64,000 nucleotides of DNA, taken from Firmicutes bacterium UBA7510 (GTDB lineage: Bacteria; Bacillota; Clostridia; Tissierellales; Sedimentibacteraceae). This document shows positions 8,213-17,435 of this stretch, piece after piece. The position numbers and the translations under genes were made by a program. Location of the stretch: NCBI GenBank assembly GCA_002479485.1, contig DLNM01000045.1, positions 1 to 64,000 on the forward strand, in the 5' to 3' direction. Positions within the stretch are counted from its first letter, which is position 1; each line of letters starts with the position of its first letter. The notes below the pieces were generated by a model. That model was not told the origin of the DNA. It saw only the letters and a program-made list of their open reading frames with translations, and did no database searches.

Positions 8213-9112
8213 ATGCTTTGGCTATATGTATGGTTATGTACACTTGTAGTTGTTATCTGTTTTTTAACAATTAAAATATATCTTATGAAAAAATCAGCAG
8301 ATGAAATTAGAAAAGCATATGCTGAGAAAATCACACTTAATACAAACACGTTAATTGATATTTCAAGTCGTGACAGACATATGCAAAAGCTAGCATCAGA
8401 AATAAACTGTTCGCTACGTAGACTGCGTGCCGAACGTTGGCGATTTTATCAAGGTGACCGTGAGCTCAAAGAGGCTGTCACAAATATTGCCCATGATTTA
8501 CGTACACCACTTACAGCAATTTGTGGTTATTTAACCTTACTGGAAAAGGAAGATAAAAGTGAAAATGCAGCACGATACATTTCTATGATTGAAAATCGTA
8601 CAGAAGCATTAAAACAATTGACAGAAGAACTGTTTAAATATTCTGTTATCTTATCAGTGCCTGATGAAAAATATGAAAAGGTTAATATTATCAGCATATT
8701 AGAAGAAACCCTTGCTTCCTATTACGGAGCCATGACCCAAAAAAATATTACACCAGTTGTTCAAATACCAAATTGCAGGATAGAACGATTGTTAAATCGT
8801 TCTGCTATTTCGCGAATTTTTGGAAATATCATTGGAAATGCATTGAAATATAGTGATGGCGATTTTGAAGTATCTGTAGATGTAAGAGGAAAAATTATTT
8901 TTTCAAATACAGCCAAAAATTTGTCACCTGTGGCTGTTGGCAGGCTTTTTGATCGTTTCTATTCAGTAGAAACAGGTAAAACTTCGACAGGTTTAGGATT
9001 GTCTATTGCAAAACTTCTGACCGAGCGGATGAGAGGAAGTATTTCTGCTGATTATCATGATGAAAAGTTGTATATTTGTGTTGATTTTCCAGAAAGTGAA
9101 ATAGTTGTTTAA
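8213..9112 (+). CDS. Membrane sensor histidine kinase
   Basis: 299 aa. One N-terminal membrane segment (about residues 3-22), no large extracellular loop, a short helical linker, then the HisKA dimerisation box with the phospho-His in NIAHDLRTPLTAI and the ATPase domain with the N box IGNALKYSDG and G box TGLGLSIAKLL. A kinase of this form has little outside the membrane and often takes its signal from a partner transporter, which fits the ABC genes 25 bp upstream. It is the natural partner of the regulator at 5657. Confidence 0.92.
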   Translation: MLWLYVWLCTLVVVICFLTIKIYLMKKSADEIRKAYAEKITLNTNTLIDISSRDRHMQKLASEINCSLRRLRAERWRFYQGDRELKEAVTNIAHDLRTPLTAICGYLTLLEKEDKSENAARYISMIENRTEALKQLTEELFKYSVILSVPDEKYEKVNIISILEETLASYYGAMTQKNITPVVQIPNCRIERLLNRSAISRIFGNIIGNALKYSDGDFEVSVDVRGKIIFSNTAKNLSPVAVGRLFDRFYSVETGKTSTGLGLSIAKLLTERMRGSISADYHDEKLYICVDFPESEIVV

Positions 9113-9174
9113 GTCATTGCTTTGTAAGGTTGGACTTTATAGTAAATGGGACGATACAAAGGAGATGAGTTAAA

Positions 9175-9369
9175 ATTAAAATAGAAAAATTCGATTGGGT
9201 ATTATGTCCAGTGTGTGGCAACAAATCAAGATTGCGTATTCGAGAAGATACTGTACTTATCAATTTCCCTCTTTTTTGTCCGAAGTGCAAGCTAGAAACG
9301 CTAATCAGCGTAAAACAATTAAATATATCTATTATCAAAGAGCCAGACGCTAAGTCGCAGAGCCGATAA
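9175..9369 (+). CDS. Cysteine-rich KTR-family small protein, start codon non-canonical or lost
   Basis: About 64 residues; the core FDWVLCPVCGNKSRLRIRED, then PLFCPKCKLETLI and the end IIKEPDAKSQSR, matches the cysteine-rich KTR family of zinc-ribbon proteins (two CPxC knuckles) often carried by conjugative elements and resistance islands in Firmicutes. No ATG, GTG or TTG lies in frame: an in-frame TGA is at 9166 and the first plausible codon is ATT at 9175, 10 bp after an AAGGAG site. Either ATT is used, or an ATG has mutated and the gene is dying. The stop lies inside the terminator stem. Confidence 0.7.
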   Translation: MKIEKFDWVLCPVCGNKSRLRIREDTVLINFPLFCPKCKLETLISVKQLNISIIKEPDAKSQSR

Positions 9370-9408
9370 TTTATGAGAACTATTCTCATTGAATTATCGG
9401 CTTTTTTT
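9362..9408 (+). terminator. Strong Rho-independent terminator closing the ABC/two-component island
   Basis: GCCGATAATT (9362-9371) pairs with AATTATCGGC (9392-9401), with an inner ATGAG/CTCAT pair, followed by seven T. The stop codon of the KTR gene forms part of the stem. Confidence 0.88.
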
Positions 9409-9454
9409 ATATGTATAAAAGTGACCTATATGGTTACTGAAAGGAGATGAAGAT

Positions 9455-9979
9455 ATGAATTTATCCGCAATTACAGGATATTTAGAAACATACGGCGGTA
9501 TCGCCATTTTTATTATCGTTTTGCTCGAATACATGAACATGCCCGGTTTCCCTGCGGGAGTCATATTGCCAGCGGCAGGAATCTGCGCAGCAAACGGTGG
9601 CATCAGCTTTTTAGGTGTAGTTACAATATCAACTGTCGCAGGGCTTCTTGGAAGCTGGATTTTATACTTTATTGGTTTATATAGCGGACAGGTCTTTTTA
9701 AAACTATATTTACGAAAATTTCCAAAACATGAGATTACAATTAATAGAGCTATGGATCTAATTAATCGAAAGGGCTGTATAGGTTTGTTTATTAGTAAAA
9801 TGATACCCATGATAAGAACGTTAATTTCTATCCCGGCCGGCATTTTAAAAATGTCTTTTATAAAATATTCAATTACATCAGTTCTTGGCATTACCATTTG
9901 GAATTCTGTGCATATTGCACTGGGATATTTCTTTGGTGAGCCTGTTATTGATTTCTTTGTTAGGGGGTTAGCTCTGTGA
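9455..9979 (+). CDS. DedA-family membrane protein
   Basis: 174 aa with several hydrophobic helices and family landmarks: LEYMNMPGFPAGVILPAAG near the start and the re-entrant motif ISKMIPMIRTLISIPAGIL in the middle. DedA proteins act as lipid (undecaprenyl phosphate or phospholipid) flippases and support membrane-potential and envelope homeostasis. It overlaps the glycosyltransferase by 4 bp and the pair is co-transcribed, so the two may work on the same glycolipid or polyprenyl intermediate; that link is inference. Confidence 0.88.
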   Translation: MNLSAITGYLETYGGIAIFIIVLLEYMNMPGFPAGVILPAAGICAANGGISFLGVVTISTVAGLLGSWILYFIGLYSGQVFLKLYLRKFPKHEITINRAMDLINRKGCIGLFISKMIPMIRTLISIPAGILKMSFIKYSITSVLGITIWNSVHIALGYFFGEPVIDFFVRGLAL

Positions 9980-11226
9980 AAATTGCTTTGATAACAAATA
10001 ATTATCTGCCATTCGTCGCTGGAGTTCCGATTTCAGTAAATCGTCTTGCTGTTGGATTGCGTGAGTTAGGGCATACAGTTTATGTTTTTGCACCAGATTA
10101 TAAAAATAATGGCTGTGATGATGAATATACCTTCCGATTTCCAACAATGCGAAGCAAAATCAAAAATACGATTCCTATTCCTATTCACGCTTATAGCGAA
10201 ATTACACGCAAGTTTGATATTGCAGATATAGATATCATTCATGTTCATCATCCGGTACTGATTGGATATACTGCGTTGCATTTAGCTAAAAAATACCAAA
10301 AGCCGCTCGTATTTACATATCACACTAGATATGAACAGTATCTACACTATTTGGAGCTATACCGTAGTATAAATAAACGGGCAGAACGTGGACACAGACT
10401 AGAGAAGGCAATCACCAACTGCCTTCAGCAACAGCTTCTTCCGGGTTATCTGGGGGGATATATGAAACGCTGCGACATGGTCTTTGCTCCAACAGAATCC
10501 ATTAGGGAAAATTTGCTACCATACAATTTAAACATACCTATTCGTGTGATTCCCACCGGTTTGCCAGAGAGCGCCTTCAGTATGTGTAAATCGTCAGCAG
10601 ATATTCGAAGAAAGTTTCTTAATGAAAAAAAATATCTGTTTTGTACCGTATCTCGCTTGTCTAAAGAAAAAAATCTTGCCTTTATGCTATATGGACTTGC
10701 TCTAGCGAAAGCGCAGATTGGAGATTGCTTTAATACCATTATCATTGGCGATGGCCCAGAGAAAGAATCCTTAAAGCACTTGGCAAAAGATTTAGGACTG
10801 GAAAACAGTGTATTCTTCTTAGGTACAATTCCAAATGACCAAATCGTAATGTACCACGGAGCATGTGATCTTTTTCTTTTTTCCTCACTTACCGAAACAC
10901 AAGGAATTGTTCTTTTAGAGGCTATGGCAGCATCGTTACCTGTATTGGCTATAAAGGCGACAGGCGTTTCTGATGTGGTCAAAAACGGAGAAAATGGGTT
11001 TCTGACCGAAAATGATGTTGAGAACTGGGCTATAAAGCTAATCTTGCTCTTAAAAAAAGAAAATCGACTTGCTGACATGAGATGTGGAGCAAAGAAAACT
11101 GCACTGCAATATACGCAGAAAAAAATCGCTGCAAAAGCCGCAGAGTGCTATCAAGAGATTATTATTAAGAGTCTCCGCAACTCAACTAAAAGGAATATAA
11201 CTCTCAACAGAGGCGTATTTTCATAG
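9976..11226 (+). CDS. GT4-family glycosyltransferase (glycolipid-synthesis type)
   Basis: 416 aa, GT-B fold. The N-terminal half opens with ALITNNYLPFVAGVPISVNR (acceptor-binding glycine-rich loop); the C-terminal half has the nucleotide-sugar region with IIIGDGPEKESL and the E-x7-E type motif in TETQGIVLLEAMA. It resembles diacylglycerol glucosyltransferases and other lipid-linked mannosyl/glucosyl transferases; donor and acceptor cannot be fixed. The start is GTG at 9976, overlapping the DedA stop by 4 bp, with GGGGG upstream. The C-terminal 15 residues are basic. Confidence 0.88.
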   Translation: MKIALITNNYLPFVAGVPISVNRLAVGLRELGHTVYVFAPDYKNNGCDDEYTFRFPTMRSKIKNTIPIPIHAYSEITRKFDIADIDIIHVHHPVLIGYTALHLAKKYQKPLVFTYHTRYEQYLHYLELYRSINKRAERGHRLEKAITNCLQQQLLPGYLGGYMKRCDMVFAPTESIRENLLPYNLNIPIRVIPTGLPESAFSMCKSSADIRRKFLNEKKYLFCTVSRLSKEKNLAFMLYGLALAKAQIGDCFNTIIIGDGPEKESLKHLAKDLGLENSVFFLGTIPNDQIVMYHGACDLFLFSSLTETQGIVLLEAMAASLPVLAIKATGVSDVVKNGENGFLTENDVENWAIKLILLLKKENRLADMRCGAKKTALQYTQKKIAAKAAECYQEIIIKSLRNSTKRNITLNRGVFS

Positions 11227-11419
11227 TGCAGTATTGATATGCCTAATATTTGAGTTTATCCAATATATGTTTTTTATTCCCTAGATTATTGCATTTATTT
11301 TTATTTTTTGTTACAATTATTTTATTCATTAATAATTTTGGTAATAAAGAGAAAACTAGGAATTGACCACAACATAAAAAAGTTTAACTTTGATTTATAT
11401 ATAGAAAATAGGTGAATAT

Positions 11420-12118
11420 ATGTATACTAAAATTTTAGTAGTTGAAGACGAAAAATCAATTGCTAACTTAATTGAATTATATCTAAAGAATGAAAATTTT
11501 GCAGTATTCAAGTGTTATACAGGAGCAGAAGCGATAAAAGTTATAGAAACTGAACAATTGGATATGGCTATTTTAGATATCATGTTACCGGATATAGATG
11601 GATTCTCCATTTGTCAAAAAATACGGAAATCTTATAATTTTCCAATTATTATGTTGACCGCAAAAGATGAAGAAGTAGATAAAATTACAGGTTTAACCTT
11701 AGGTGCAGATGATTATATTACAAAGCCATTTCGACCATTAGAGCTAGTTGCTCGAGTAAAGGCTCAGTTAAGAAGATTTACAAAATACAACCAAATAGAT
11801 AAATTTCAAAAAGAAAATATAATTTCTATAGGAGGACTAGTGGTAGATAAAAATACACATGAGTGTTTTTTAAATGAGAAATCATTGTCCTTAACCCGTA
11901 CAGAATTTTCAATTCTATGGGTTTTATGTGAAAACAAAGGTCAAGTTGTAAGCTCTGACAGGTTGTTTCATGAGGTTTGGGGTGAGAAATACTTTAGCAA
12001 TAGTAACAATACCATTATGGTTCACATTAGACATTTAAGAGAAAAAATGAATGATTCAGCTGAAAATTCAAAATATATTAAAACCGTTTGGGGAGTTGGT
12101 TATAAAATTGAAAGCTAA
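11420..12118 (+). CDS. vanR: VanR-type response regulator
   Basis: 232-aa OmpR-family regulator very similar to VanR of glycopeptide resistance: receiver with ILVVEDEKSIANLIELYLKN, phospho-acceptor Asp in AILDIMLPDIDG, and the VanR-like run DKITGLTLGADDYITKPFRP; winged helix ending in TVWGVGYKIES. In VanA-type systems the regulator activates vanHAX and vanYZ. The start has AGGTGA before it. It overlaps vanS by about 20 bp, as in the van clusters. No vanHAX genes are in this window; the likely target is the carboxypeptidase at 13440. Confidence 0.9.
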   Translation: MYTKILVVEDEKSIANLIELYLKNENFAVFKCYTGAEAIKVIETEQLDMAILDIMLPDIDGFSICQKIRKSYNFPIIMLTAKDEEVDKITGLTLGADDYITKPFRPLELVARVKAQLRRFTKYNQIDKFQKENIISIGGLVVDKNTHECFLNEKSLSLTRTEFSILWVLCENKGQVVSSDRLFHEVWGEKYFSNSNNTIMVHIRHLREKMNDSAENSKYIKTVWGVGYKIES

Positions 12119-13244
12119 TAAAACTCGAAGAAATGATTATTTAGCATTTAAACGAAAAATATTCATTAAAGTATTAATACTTTTTTTAGTAAGCGTTTTA
12201 TTTATAATGTTGTTAAGTTCAATATTACGAGGACGTTTTGGTAATTGGATTGTAGATTTTTTACAAAATGAATTTAATTTATCTGATTATGATGCTATGA
12301 CTATTCATCGTTATGTATTCCGTAACAACATAGATAAGTTTATATTAGTTTTAGGCGGTATCTTTACCTTAATTATTTTACGAGTTACTATAAATGGCGT
12401 TACAAAGTACTTTGATGAAATCAGTAAAGGTATGGACGATTTAATGCAAGGTTCAAATAATGAAATTGAATTATCCTCAGAAATGAACTTCATGGAGACT
12501 AAACTAAATATGTTTAAACATATTTTAGAGAAGAGAGAAAGAGATGCAAAACAAGCAGAACAAAGAAAGAATGATTTAGTTGTTTATTTGGCACATGATA
12601 TAAAGACTCCTCTTACTTCAGTTATTGGGTACTTAGATTTAATGGCAGAGGTACCAGATATGCCAATTGAACAAAGGGCAAAATATATTGATATTACTTT
12701 AGAAAAAGCAAATCGTCTTGAAAGATTGATAAATGAATTCTTTGAAATTACTAGATATAATCTTCAAAACATTGAATTAGATAAAATGGATTTTAATCTA
12801 TCCTATATGTTACTTCAAATGGCAGATGAATTTTATCCAATGCTTTCTGATAAAAAACAAAAGGTTGAAGTAAATGCAGAAAACAATATTATGCTTTGTG
12901 GTGATCCGGATAAACTGGCGAGAGTGTTTAATAATGTATTTAAAAATGCAATAGCCTACGGTGATAAAAATAGCAAAATTATAATAGATGTTTATAAACA
13001 ACCACAAGAAACCATTATAACTTTTAAAAACTATGGCAAAAGAATTCCGCCACAAAAATTAGATAGTATATTTGAAAAATTTTATAGACTGGATGAATCC
13101 AGGGGAACAGATACTGGCAATGCTGGGCTAGGTCTTGCTATTGCTAAGGAAATCATAACTTTACATGAAGGTGAAATTTATGCTGAAAGCAATGATGATT
13201 ATACAATATTCTATATAAAGTTGCCAGGTATAATTAACAAATAA
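12096..13244 (+). CDS. vanS: VanS-type sensor histidine kinase
   Basis: About 382 aa, closely similar to VanS(A) along its length: two membrane segments (about residues 24-45 and 80-103) around a short external loop containing FGNWIVDFLQNEFNLSDYDA, the linker EKRERDAKQAEQRKND, the phospho-His in YLAHDIKTPLTS, the N box FNNVFKNAIAYG and G box NAGLGLAIAKEI. I placed the start at TTG 12096 because the predicted beginning MVIKLK matches VanS(A); TTG at 12108 has better spacing from GGGGAG (12090-12095). A longer frame from 12051 would overlap vanR by 68 bp and is unlikely. Which glycopeptide or wall stress it senses is unknown. Confidence 0.9.
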   Translation: MVIKLKANKTRRNDYLAFKRKIFIKVLILFLVSVLFIMLLSSILRGRFGNWIVDFLQNEFNLSDYDAMTIHRYVFRNNIDKFILVLGGIFTLIILRVTINGVTKYFDEISKGMDDLMQGSNNEIELSSEMNFMETKLNMFKHILEKRERDAKQAEQRKNDLVVYLAHDIKTPLTSVIGYLDLMAEVPDMPIEQRAKYIDITLEKANRLERLINEFFEITRYNLQNIELDKMDFNLSYMLLQMADEFYPMLSDKKQKVEVNAENNIMLCGDPDKLARVFNNVFKNAIAYGDKNSKIIIDVYKQPQETIITFKNYGKRIPPQKLDSIFEKFYRLDESRGTDTGNAGLGLAIAKEIITLHEGEIYAESNDDYTIFYIKLPGIINK

Positions 13245-13439
13245 GAAACACTATTTTTTATGATATGAAATTCATAGAAGAATGGTGTTTTTATTTTTGC
13301 CATATTTTTAGATGTTGTAAATATTAAATAATCCATAAGTAAATCTTAATAAATTTATAAGATATTATTTATACAAAAAATATTTAGTTTTATTAGAATT
13401 ATATTATCAAACAACATTACACTTATGGAGGAATATTAA

Positions 13440-14423
13440 ATGAGAGATTATAGACAAAAATATAAAAAAATAAAGAGGATGATAAACCGTGCCCTATCAA
13501 TGATATGTGTATGTGTGGTATGTATTATAGCTTTATTTTTGACAAATTATCTAATAAGAAATAATAACCCAAAAATAGAATCACCTCTAAAAATTAAAGA
13601 AACAAGAATATATGAGGAAATAGATCAGATTAAAGTTGAAGACTTATATAGTTCAAATGCTATTCTCATTTCTTTAGATAATAATGATATATTATTAGAT
13701 AAATCATCTGATGAAAGAATATACCCAGCATCACTTACAAAAATTATGACAGCAATATTAGCAATTGAAAATTTATCAGATTTAGACGAAATGATTTATC
13801 TATCGGAAGATATGTTTCAAGAATTGTATTCTGAAAATGCTTCTATGGCAGGTTTTTTACCCAATGAAAAGGTAGCAGCAATCGATTTGATTTATGGAGT
13901 ATTATTGCCATCTGGAGCAGAAAGCGCTATAGGATTAGCTGATGCAATCGCAGGTTCAGAAGAAAATTATGTAAAGTTAATGAATAAAAAGGCTGAAAAA
14001 TTAGGAATGAATAATTCTCATTTTACTAATGCTACAGGACTACATGATACCAATCATTATAGCACTGTAAAGGATATTGCTATATTACTGGAATATGCAT
14101 TACAAAACGATACATTTAGAGAAGTATATACCTCTGAGCGTCATACGACAAAAGCAACAAATCTTCAACCTTATGGAATTACATTAAGAAGTACAATGTT
14201 TAAAAAAATGGAAACACAAGATGTAAATGGCGGTGTTATTGAAGGCGGAAAAACTGGTTATACAGAAGAAGCTAAACTATGTCTTGCTAGCTTGGCAAAA
14301 ATAGACGGCAAAGAATATATTTTAGTAACTGCTGATGCAGAAGGTAGTCCTCAAACAGAACAGTTTAATATTTTGGATGCATTTAATGTCTATAATCAAA
14401 TTTTCCTAAAAGATAATTATTAA
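13440..14423 (+). CDS. D-alanyl-D-alanine carboxypeptidase (peptidase S11)
   Basis: 327 aa with an N-terminal membrane anchor (about residues 18-37) and an external penicillin-binding domain. Active-site motifs: S98-L-T-K101 (SxxK), SGA at 158-160 where SxN is usual, and K271-T-G. It trims the terminal D-Ala from peptidoglycan pentapeptides. It stands 195 bp after vanS on the same strand with its own GGAGG site, so it is the probable VanR target; the PBP-like VanY enzyme of VanD clusters is a precedent. The SGA variant is seen in some S11 enzymes. The annotation vanY would be inference. Confidence 0.88.
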   Translation: MRDYRQKYKKIKRMINRALSMICVCVVCIIALFLTNYLIRNNNPKIESPLKIKETRIYEEIDQIKVEDLYSSNAILISLDNNDILLDKSSDERIYPASLTKIMTAILAIENLSDLDEMIYLSEDMFQELYSENASMAGFLPNEKVAAIDLIYGVLLPSGAESAIGLADAIAGSEENYVKLMNKKAEKLGMNNSHFTNATGLHDTNHYSTVKDIAILLEYALQNDTFREVYTSERHTTKATNLQPYGITLRSTMFKKMETQDVNGGVIEGGKTGYTEEAKLCLASLAKIDGKEYILVTADAEGSPQTEQFNILDAFNVYNQIFLKDNY

Positions 14424-14460
14424 CAGAAGAGCTAATGCTTCAGATGCTTATGGAAGTGTT

Positions 14461-14510
14461 AAAGTGTCAGTCTGTTTCCTTTGGTAAAATCTTTACTGAC
14501 ACTTTTATTT
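14461..14510. terminator. Bidirectional terminator between convergent genes
   Basis: AAAGTGTCAGT (14461-14471) pairs with ACTGACACTTT (14495-14505), with a T run on the right and an A-rich flank on the left, so it can serve both the carboxypeptidase and the minus-strand gene at 14519. Confidence 0.72.
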
Positions 14511-14518
14511 TAATCAGT

Positions 14519-15013
14519 CTATTTGCGCCCAGGGAAAAAAGTACGTAATAATTCAATATAATTTGGCAGTTTAGCCATGTCTGGCTCCCAGAATTCAAAT
14601 GTTAAACCATTACACTTACTAATTTCACGCCCTTCAAGTGTATAGGTTTTTCGAAATTTGCATATACCATCTTTTTTATTATGGCAGCGTTTGCAATCAC
14701 CATAACTTCTTATAAATGGTTCTCTTATAAATGACTCAGTATTTTCAAGATACTCACGATGTTTGTCGATTTTATTTAGATATAACCTTAAAACTATACC
14801 ATTATCTCGGATGTAAATCCTAGCGACTCCTTGTTTATCCTTACCTCCGGATTTCCTAAAAATCACCATGTGTCTACCCCAGCAGTAGCCATTACCAATT
14901 ATACCTCCTGATGTATAGCCTAGCTTTTCCATTTCAGCATCAAACCTTATTATAAAAGTTTTGTCATCATGAGTTATGAAATCATATTTTAAGTCTTTTA
15001 GAGTCGTTTCCAT
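14519..15013 (-). CDS. Unknown protein with cysteine-rich C-terminal module
   Basis: 164 aa, unrecognised family. The N-terminal part is mixed alpha/beta; the last 65 residues hold spaced cysteines (DCKRCHNKKDGICKF, then a further Cys in ISKCNGLTFEF) ahead of an acidic-hydrophobic end with PNYIELL. The same arrangement, including the sequence before it (LRLYLNKIDKHREYL), recurs in the C-terminal third of the 358-aa protein at 23014, so the two share a homologous module of about 110 residues that could bind a metal. A good GGAGG site precedes the start on the minus strand. Confidence 0.75.
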   Translation of the reverse strand: METTLKDLKYDFITHDDKTFIIRFDAEMEKLGYTSGGIIGNGYCWGRHMVIFRKSGGKDKQGVARIYIRDNGIVLRLYLNKIDKHREYLENTESFIREPFIRSYGDCKRCHNKKDGICKFRKTYTLEGREISKCNGLTFEFWEPDMAKLPNYIELLRTFFPGRK

Positions 15014-15181
15014 TGTTTATCCTCCCAATACCCGTTTATACTTCTTTTCTAAAATATAAAATATATTTTTGGATATGTCAATAATAGACTGCACATAAAA
15101 TGGTTACATTGAATAATAATAATTAATTTGCTATAATAAATTAGTAGTAAAATTCTATAAATCATTATAGGAGGTATAAAT

Positions 15182-16609
15182 TTGAAAAAGATAGTTTTGT
15201 TTAGCTTAATGTTGATGCTTATATTCTGTTGTTCTGCTTATGCATCAGAAAAGGTAAATGTGCAGATTCCAAGCTTCAATATCACAATTAATGATATGGT
15301 TTTTGACAATCAGAAAGCTATGTATCCTTTTATAGTATATAATGATGTAACCTACGCTCCACTTACATATAATTTATGTAGACAATTAGGCGTTATAACA
15401 GGATGGGATAGCGAAAGAGGTTTATATTTGGCTAAATATATGGAAGATAATATTCAGTATACTCCAGACTTAGGTGGATATTATAAAAAAGGAGCAGTAT
15501 ACAAAGCTTCAATTCCTAGTTTTCCTGTTGTTCTCAACGGAGTAAGTATTAATTCAAAATCAGATAAAAGTTTATATCCAGTATTAATATTTAAAAACAT
15601 AACCTACTTGCCACTTACATGGGAAAATGTCTATTATGAATTTGGCTGGGACATATCATGGGATAAAACAAAAGGACTTAGTATAAACAGTCAAAATACT
15701 GGGTCGTATCCTTATTTATCAGAAATAAATGATAAACATGTTTTGTTTCAGACATACAAGGAGATATTTAAAGAAGAGAAGAATAAGGATAGAAGTATAA
15801 CATACATTAATACAGGTAAGAAAGAGATTAAAGAGTATAAACTTGATTTACATACTAATAAATTGACATACGAAGGTCTGAAGGATAAAGCTACACATTT
15901 GAATACTGAACAAGAAAATCTACAAAGATGTGAAGACGGTATATTCAGTATAGAAGATAATGCTTTATTATTTAAAGGACAGGTACTTGAAAATCTTTCT
16001 GATGTGGAACTTATAAATCCATATTTGTATGCAGATAAATGGAGCATAGGAGATACGAATTTCTATCAGGTTCGTGTTTATACAACTAATGAAATTCCTG
16101 CACCATATACGCCTTTTGAGCAATTTGTATATCAAGAATCAGAAGATAATATTATGAAGGTAAATGGCTGGAATGCAAAAAATCTTTTACGTAGTGTATA
16201 TAAGATTGGTGAAAATTATTATTTATGTTCAAATGGCAGACATATTACAGGTAGATGGAATAATAGTCTTAGTACAGTGCTAAAGCTTAGTACTGATGGT
16301 AAAACTACAATAATTAATGATAAATATAAAGATTTTCTTAGCATTAGGGCTATAGGAGTCAATGACAATAAGCTAGTAGTAGAAGCCACTTGGTTTGCTG
16401 ACCCTGATATTATAGATAACAAAGGAAAGGTAAGTGCAATCAATGATGGATATTTTTATTTAGATGAAAATGATAATCTAAATAAGATATATCCATATAT
16501 AGAGGGTAAGGTCTTCTTAGCACCGAATGGTAATTTATATTTACTCTCAGACAGTAGAATATTTATAATAGATATGACTACAGGTGAAAGAATAAAGCTT
16601 AGTAAATAG
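15182..16609 (+). CDS. Secreted protein with two Cu-amine-oxidase-N-like stalk domains and a C-terminal propeller-like region
   Basis: 475 aa, TTG start preceded by ATAGGAGG. A signal peptide covers residues 1-22 (cut near AYA-SEK). Two copies of a stalk domain follow at about 28-90 and 105-165, each with an IPSF start, then FNITIN or PVVLNG, the YP-xx-xFKNITYLPLTW pattern and a WD-containing end. These occur on many clostridial exported proteins. The remaining 300 residues contain repeated short beta units (GDTNFYQVRVYT, GENYYLCSNG, NGNLYLLSDSRIFIID), compatible with a beta-propeller. Its ligand is unknown. Confidence 0.78.
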   Translation: MKKIVLFSLMLMLIFCCSAYASEKVNVQIPSFNITINDMVFDNQKAMYPFIVYNDVTYAPLTYNLCRQLGVITGWDSERGLYLAKYMEDNIQYTPDLGGYYKKGAVYKASIPSFPVVLNGVSINSKSDKSLYPVLIFKNITYLPLTWENVYYEFGWDISWDKTKGLSINSQNTGSYPYLSEINDKHVLFQTYKEIFKEEKNKDRSITYINTGKKEIKEYKLDLHTNKLTYEGLKDKATHLNTEQENLQRCEDGIFSIEDNALLFKGQVLENLSDVELINPYLYADKWSIGDTNFYQVRVYTTNEIPAPYTPFEQFVYQESEDNIMKVNGWNAKNLLRSVYKIGENYYLCSNGRHITGRWNNSLSTVLKLSTDGKTTIINDKYKDFLSIRAIGVNDNKLVVEATWFADPDIIDNKGKVSAINDGYFYLDENDNLNKIYPYIEGKVFLAPNGNLYLLSDSRIFIIDMTTGERIKLSK

Positions 16610-16636
16610 TGACATTCAAGATGAAGAGGTAAAAAT

Positions 16637-17278
16637 ATGGATAATGACATTACATGGTATATTGATAAACAGATTGAAAAAACTATAAATGCTCTCGAAA
16701 AGCGTAATATGAAAGGAATTTTCGTAAAGGATGAACAAGAATTACTTGAAGTATTAAAATCTCTTATTCAGGAGAATTCTATTGTCGGAGTGGGCGATTC
16801 TGTTACCCTTTTGGAAACTGGAGTATTGGATTTTTTACGAAAAGGGAATTATGTTTTTTTAGATAAGTATAGAGAGGGTATTACAAGTGAAGAGAAAAAA
16901 CAAATATATATACAAAACTTTACTGCTGATACATTTCTATGCAGCACGAATGCTTTAACAGAGGATGGAGAACTATATAATATTGATGGTAATGGAAGTC
17001 GAGTAGCACCAATGATCTATGGGCCGAAACAAGTGATAATAGTTGCCGGAATTAACAAATTAGTTCGAAATTTAGAGGAAGCGGAAAGAAGAGTTAGAAA
17101 TTATGCTGCTCCATTGGATGCTAAGAGATTAAATAAAGATACACCATGTACTAAGCTAGGGCATTGTGTAAATTGCAAAAGCACAAATAGAATATGCAAT
17201 GATTTTGTAACCATAACAGGACAATTTGTTAAAAACAGAATCAAGGTAATTATTGTGGCGAAAACTTTAGGGTATTAA
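16637..17278 (+). CDS. LUD-domain protein
   Basis: 213 aa, the LUD (LutB/LutC-like, formerly DUF162) fold: an early GIFVKDEQELLEVLKSLI, the glycine-rich VGVGDSVTLLETG, then STNALTEDGELYNIDGNGSR and the region VIIVAGINKLVRNLEEAERR. Three Cys in CTKLGHCVNCK near the C-terminus could hold a metal. Related proteins take part in lactate oxidation with LutA/LutB, but neither is present here, so stand-alone function is not known. It begins 27 bp after the gene at 15182 and may be co-transcribed. Confidence 0.87.
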   Translation: MDNDITWYIDKQIEKTINALEKRNMKGIFVKDEQELLEVLKSLIQENSIVGVGDSVTLLETGVLDFLRKGNYVFLDKYREGITSEEKKQIYIQNFTADTFLCSTNALTEDGELYNIDGNGSRVAPMIYGPKQVIIVAGINKLVRNLEEAERRVRNYAAPLDAKRLNKDTPCTKLGHCVNCKSTNRICNDFVTITGQFVKNRIKVIIVAKTLGY

Positions 17279-17435
17279 TCTTAAATAAAGTTATTTTAAA
17301 ATTATAAAGAAATTAAAAGAAAAAAAGTAAAAATATTTCTTGTATCATTATGTTTGAGTAACTAAAACTATTACAGAAACATTTTTTTTAAATCTAAGAA
17401 ATGTTAATAAAAAATTGGTAATAGGAGGTATCACG

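Noticed and set aside
12051..12107. Longer N-terminus of the VanS-type kinase
   Set aside because: It would overlap vanR by 68 bp and does not match the beginning of VanS; the TTG at 12096 (or 12108) fits better.
16219..16650. Minus-strand hydrophobic frames over the secreted protein and LUD start
   Set aside because: Antisense of AT-rich coding DNA; codon use and lack of starts argue against genes.
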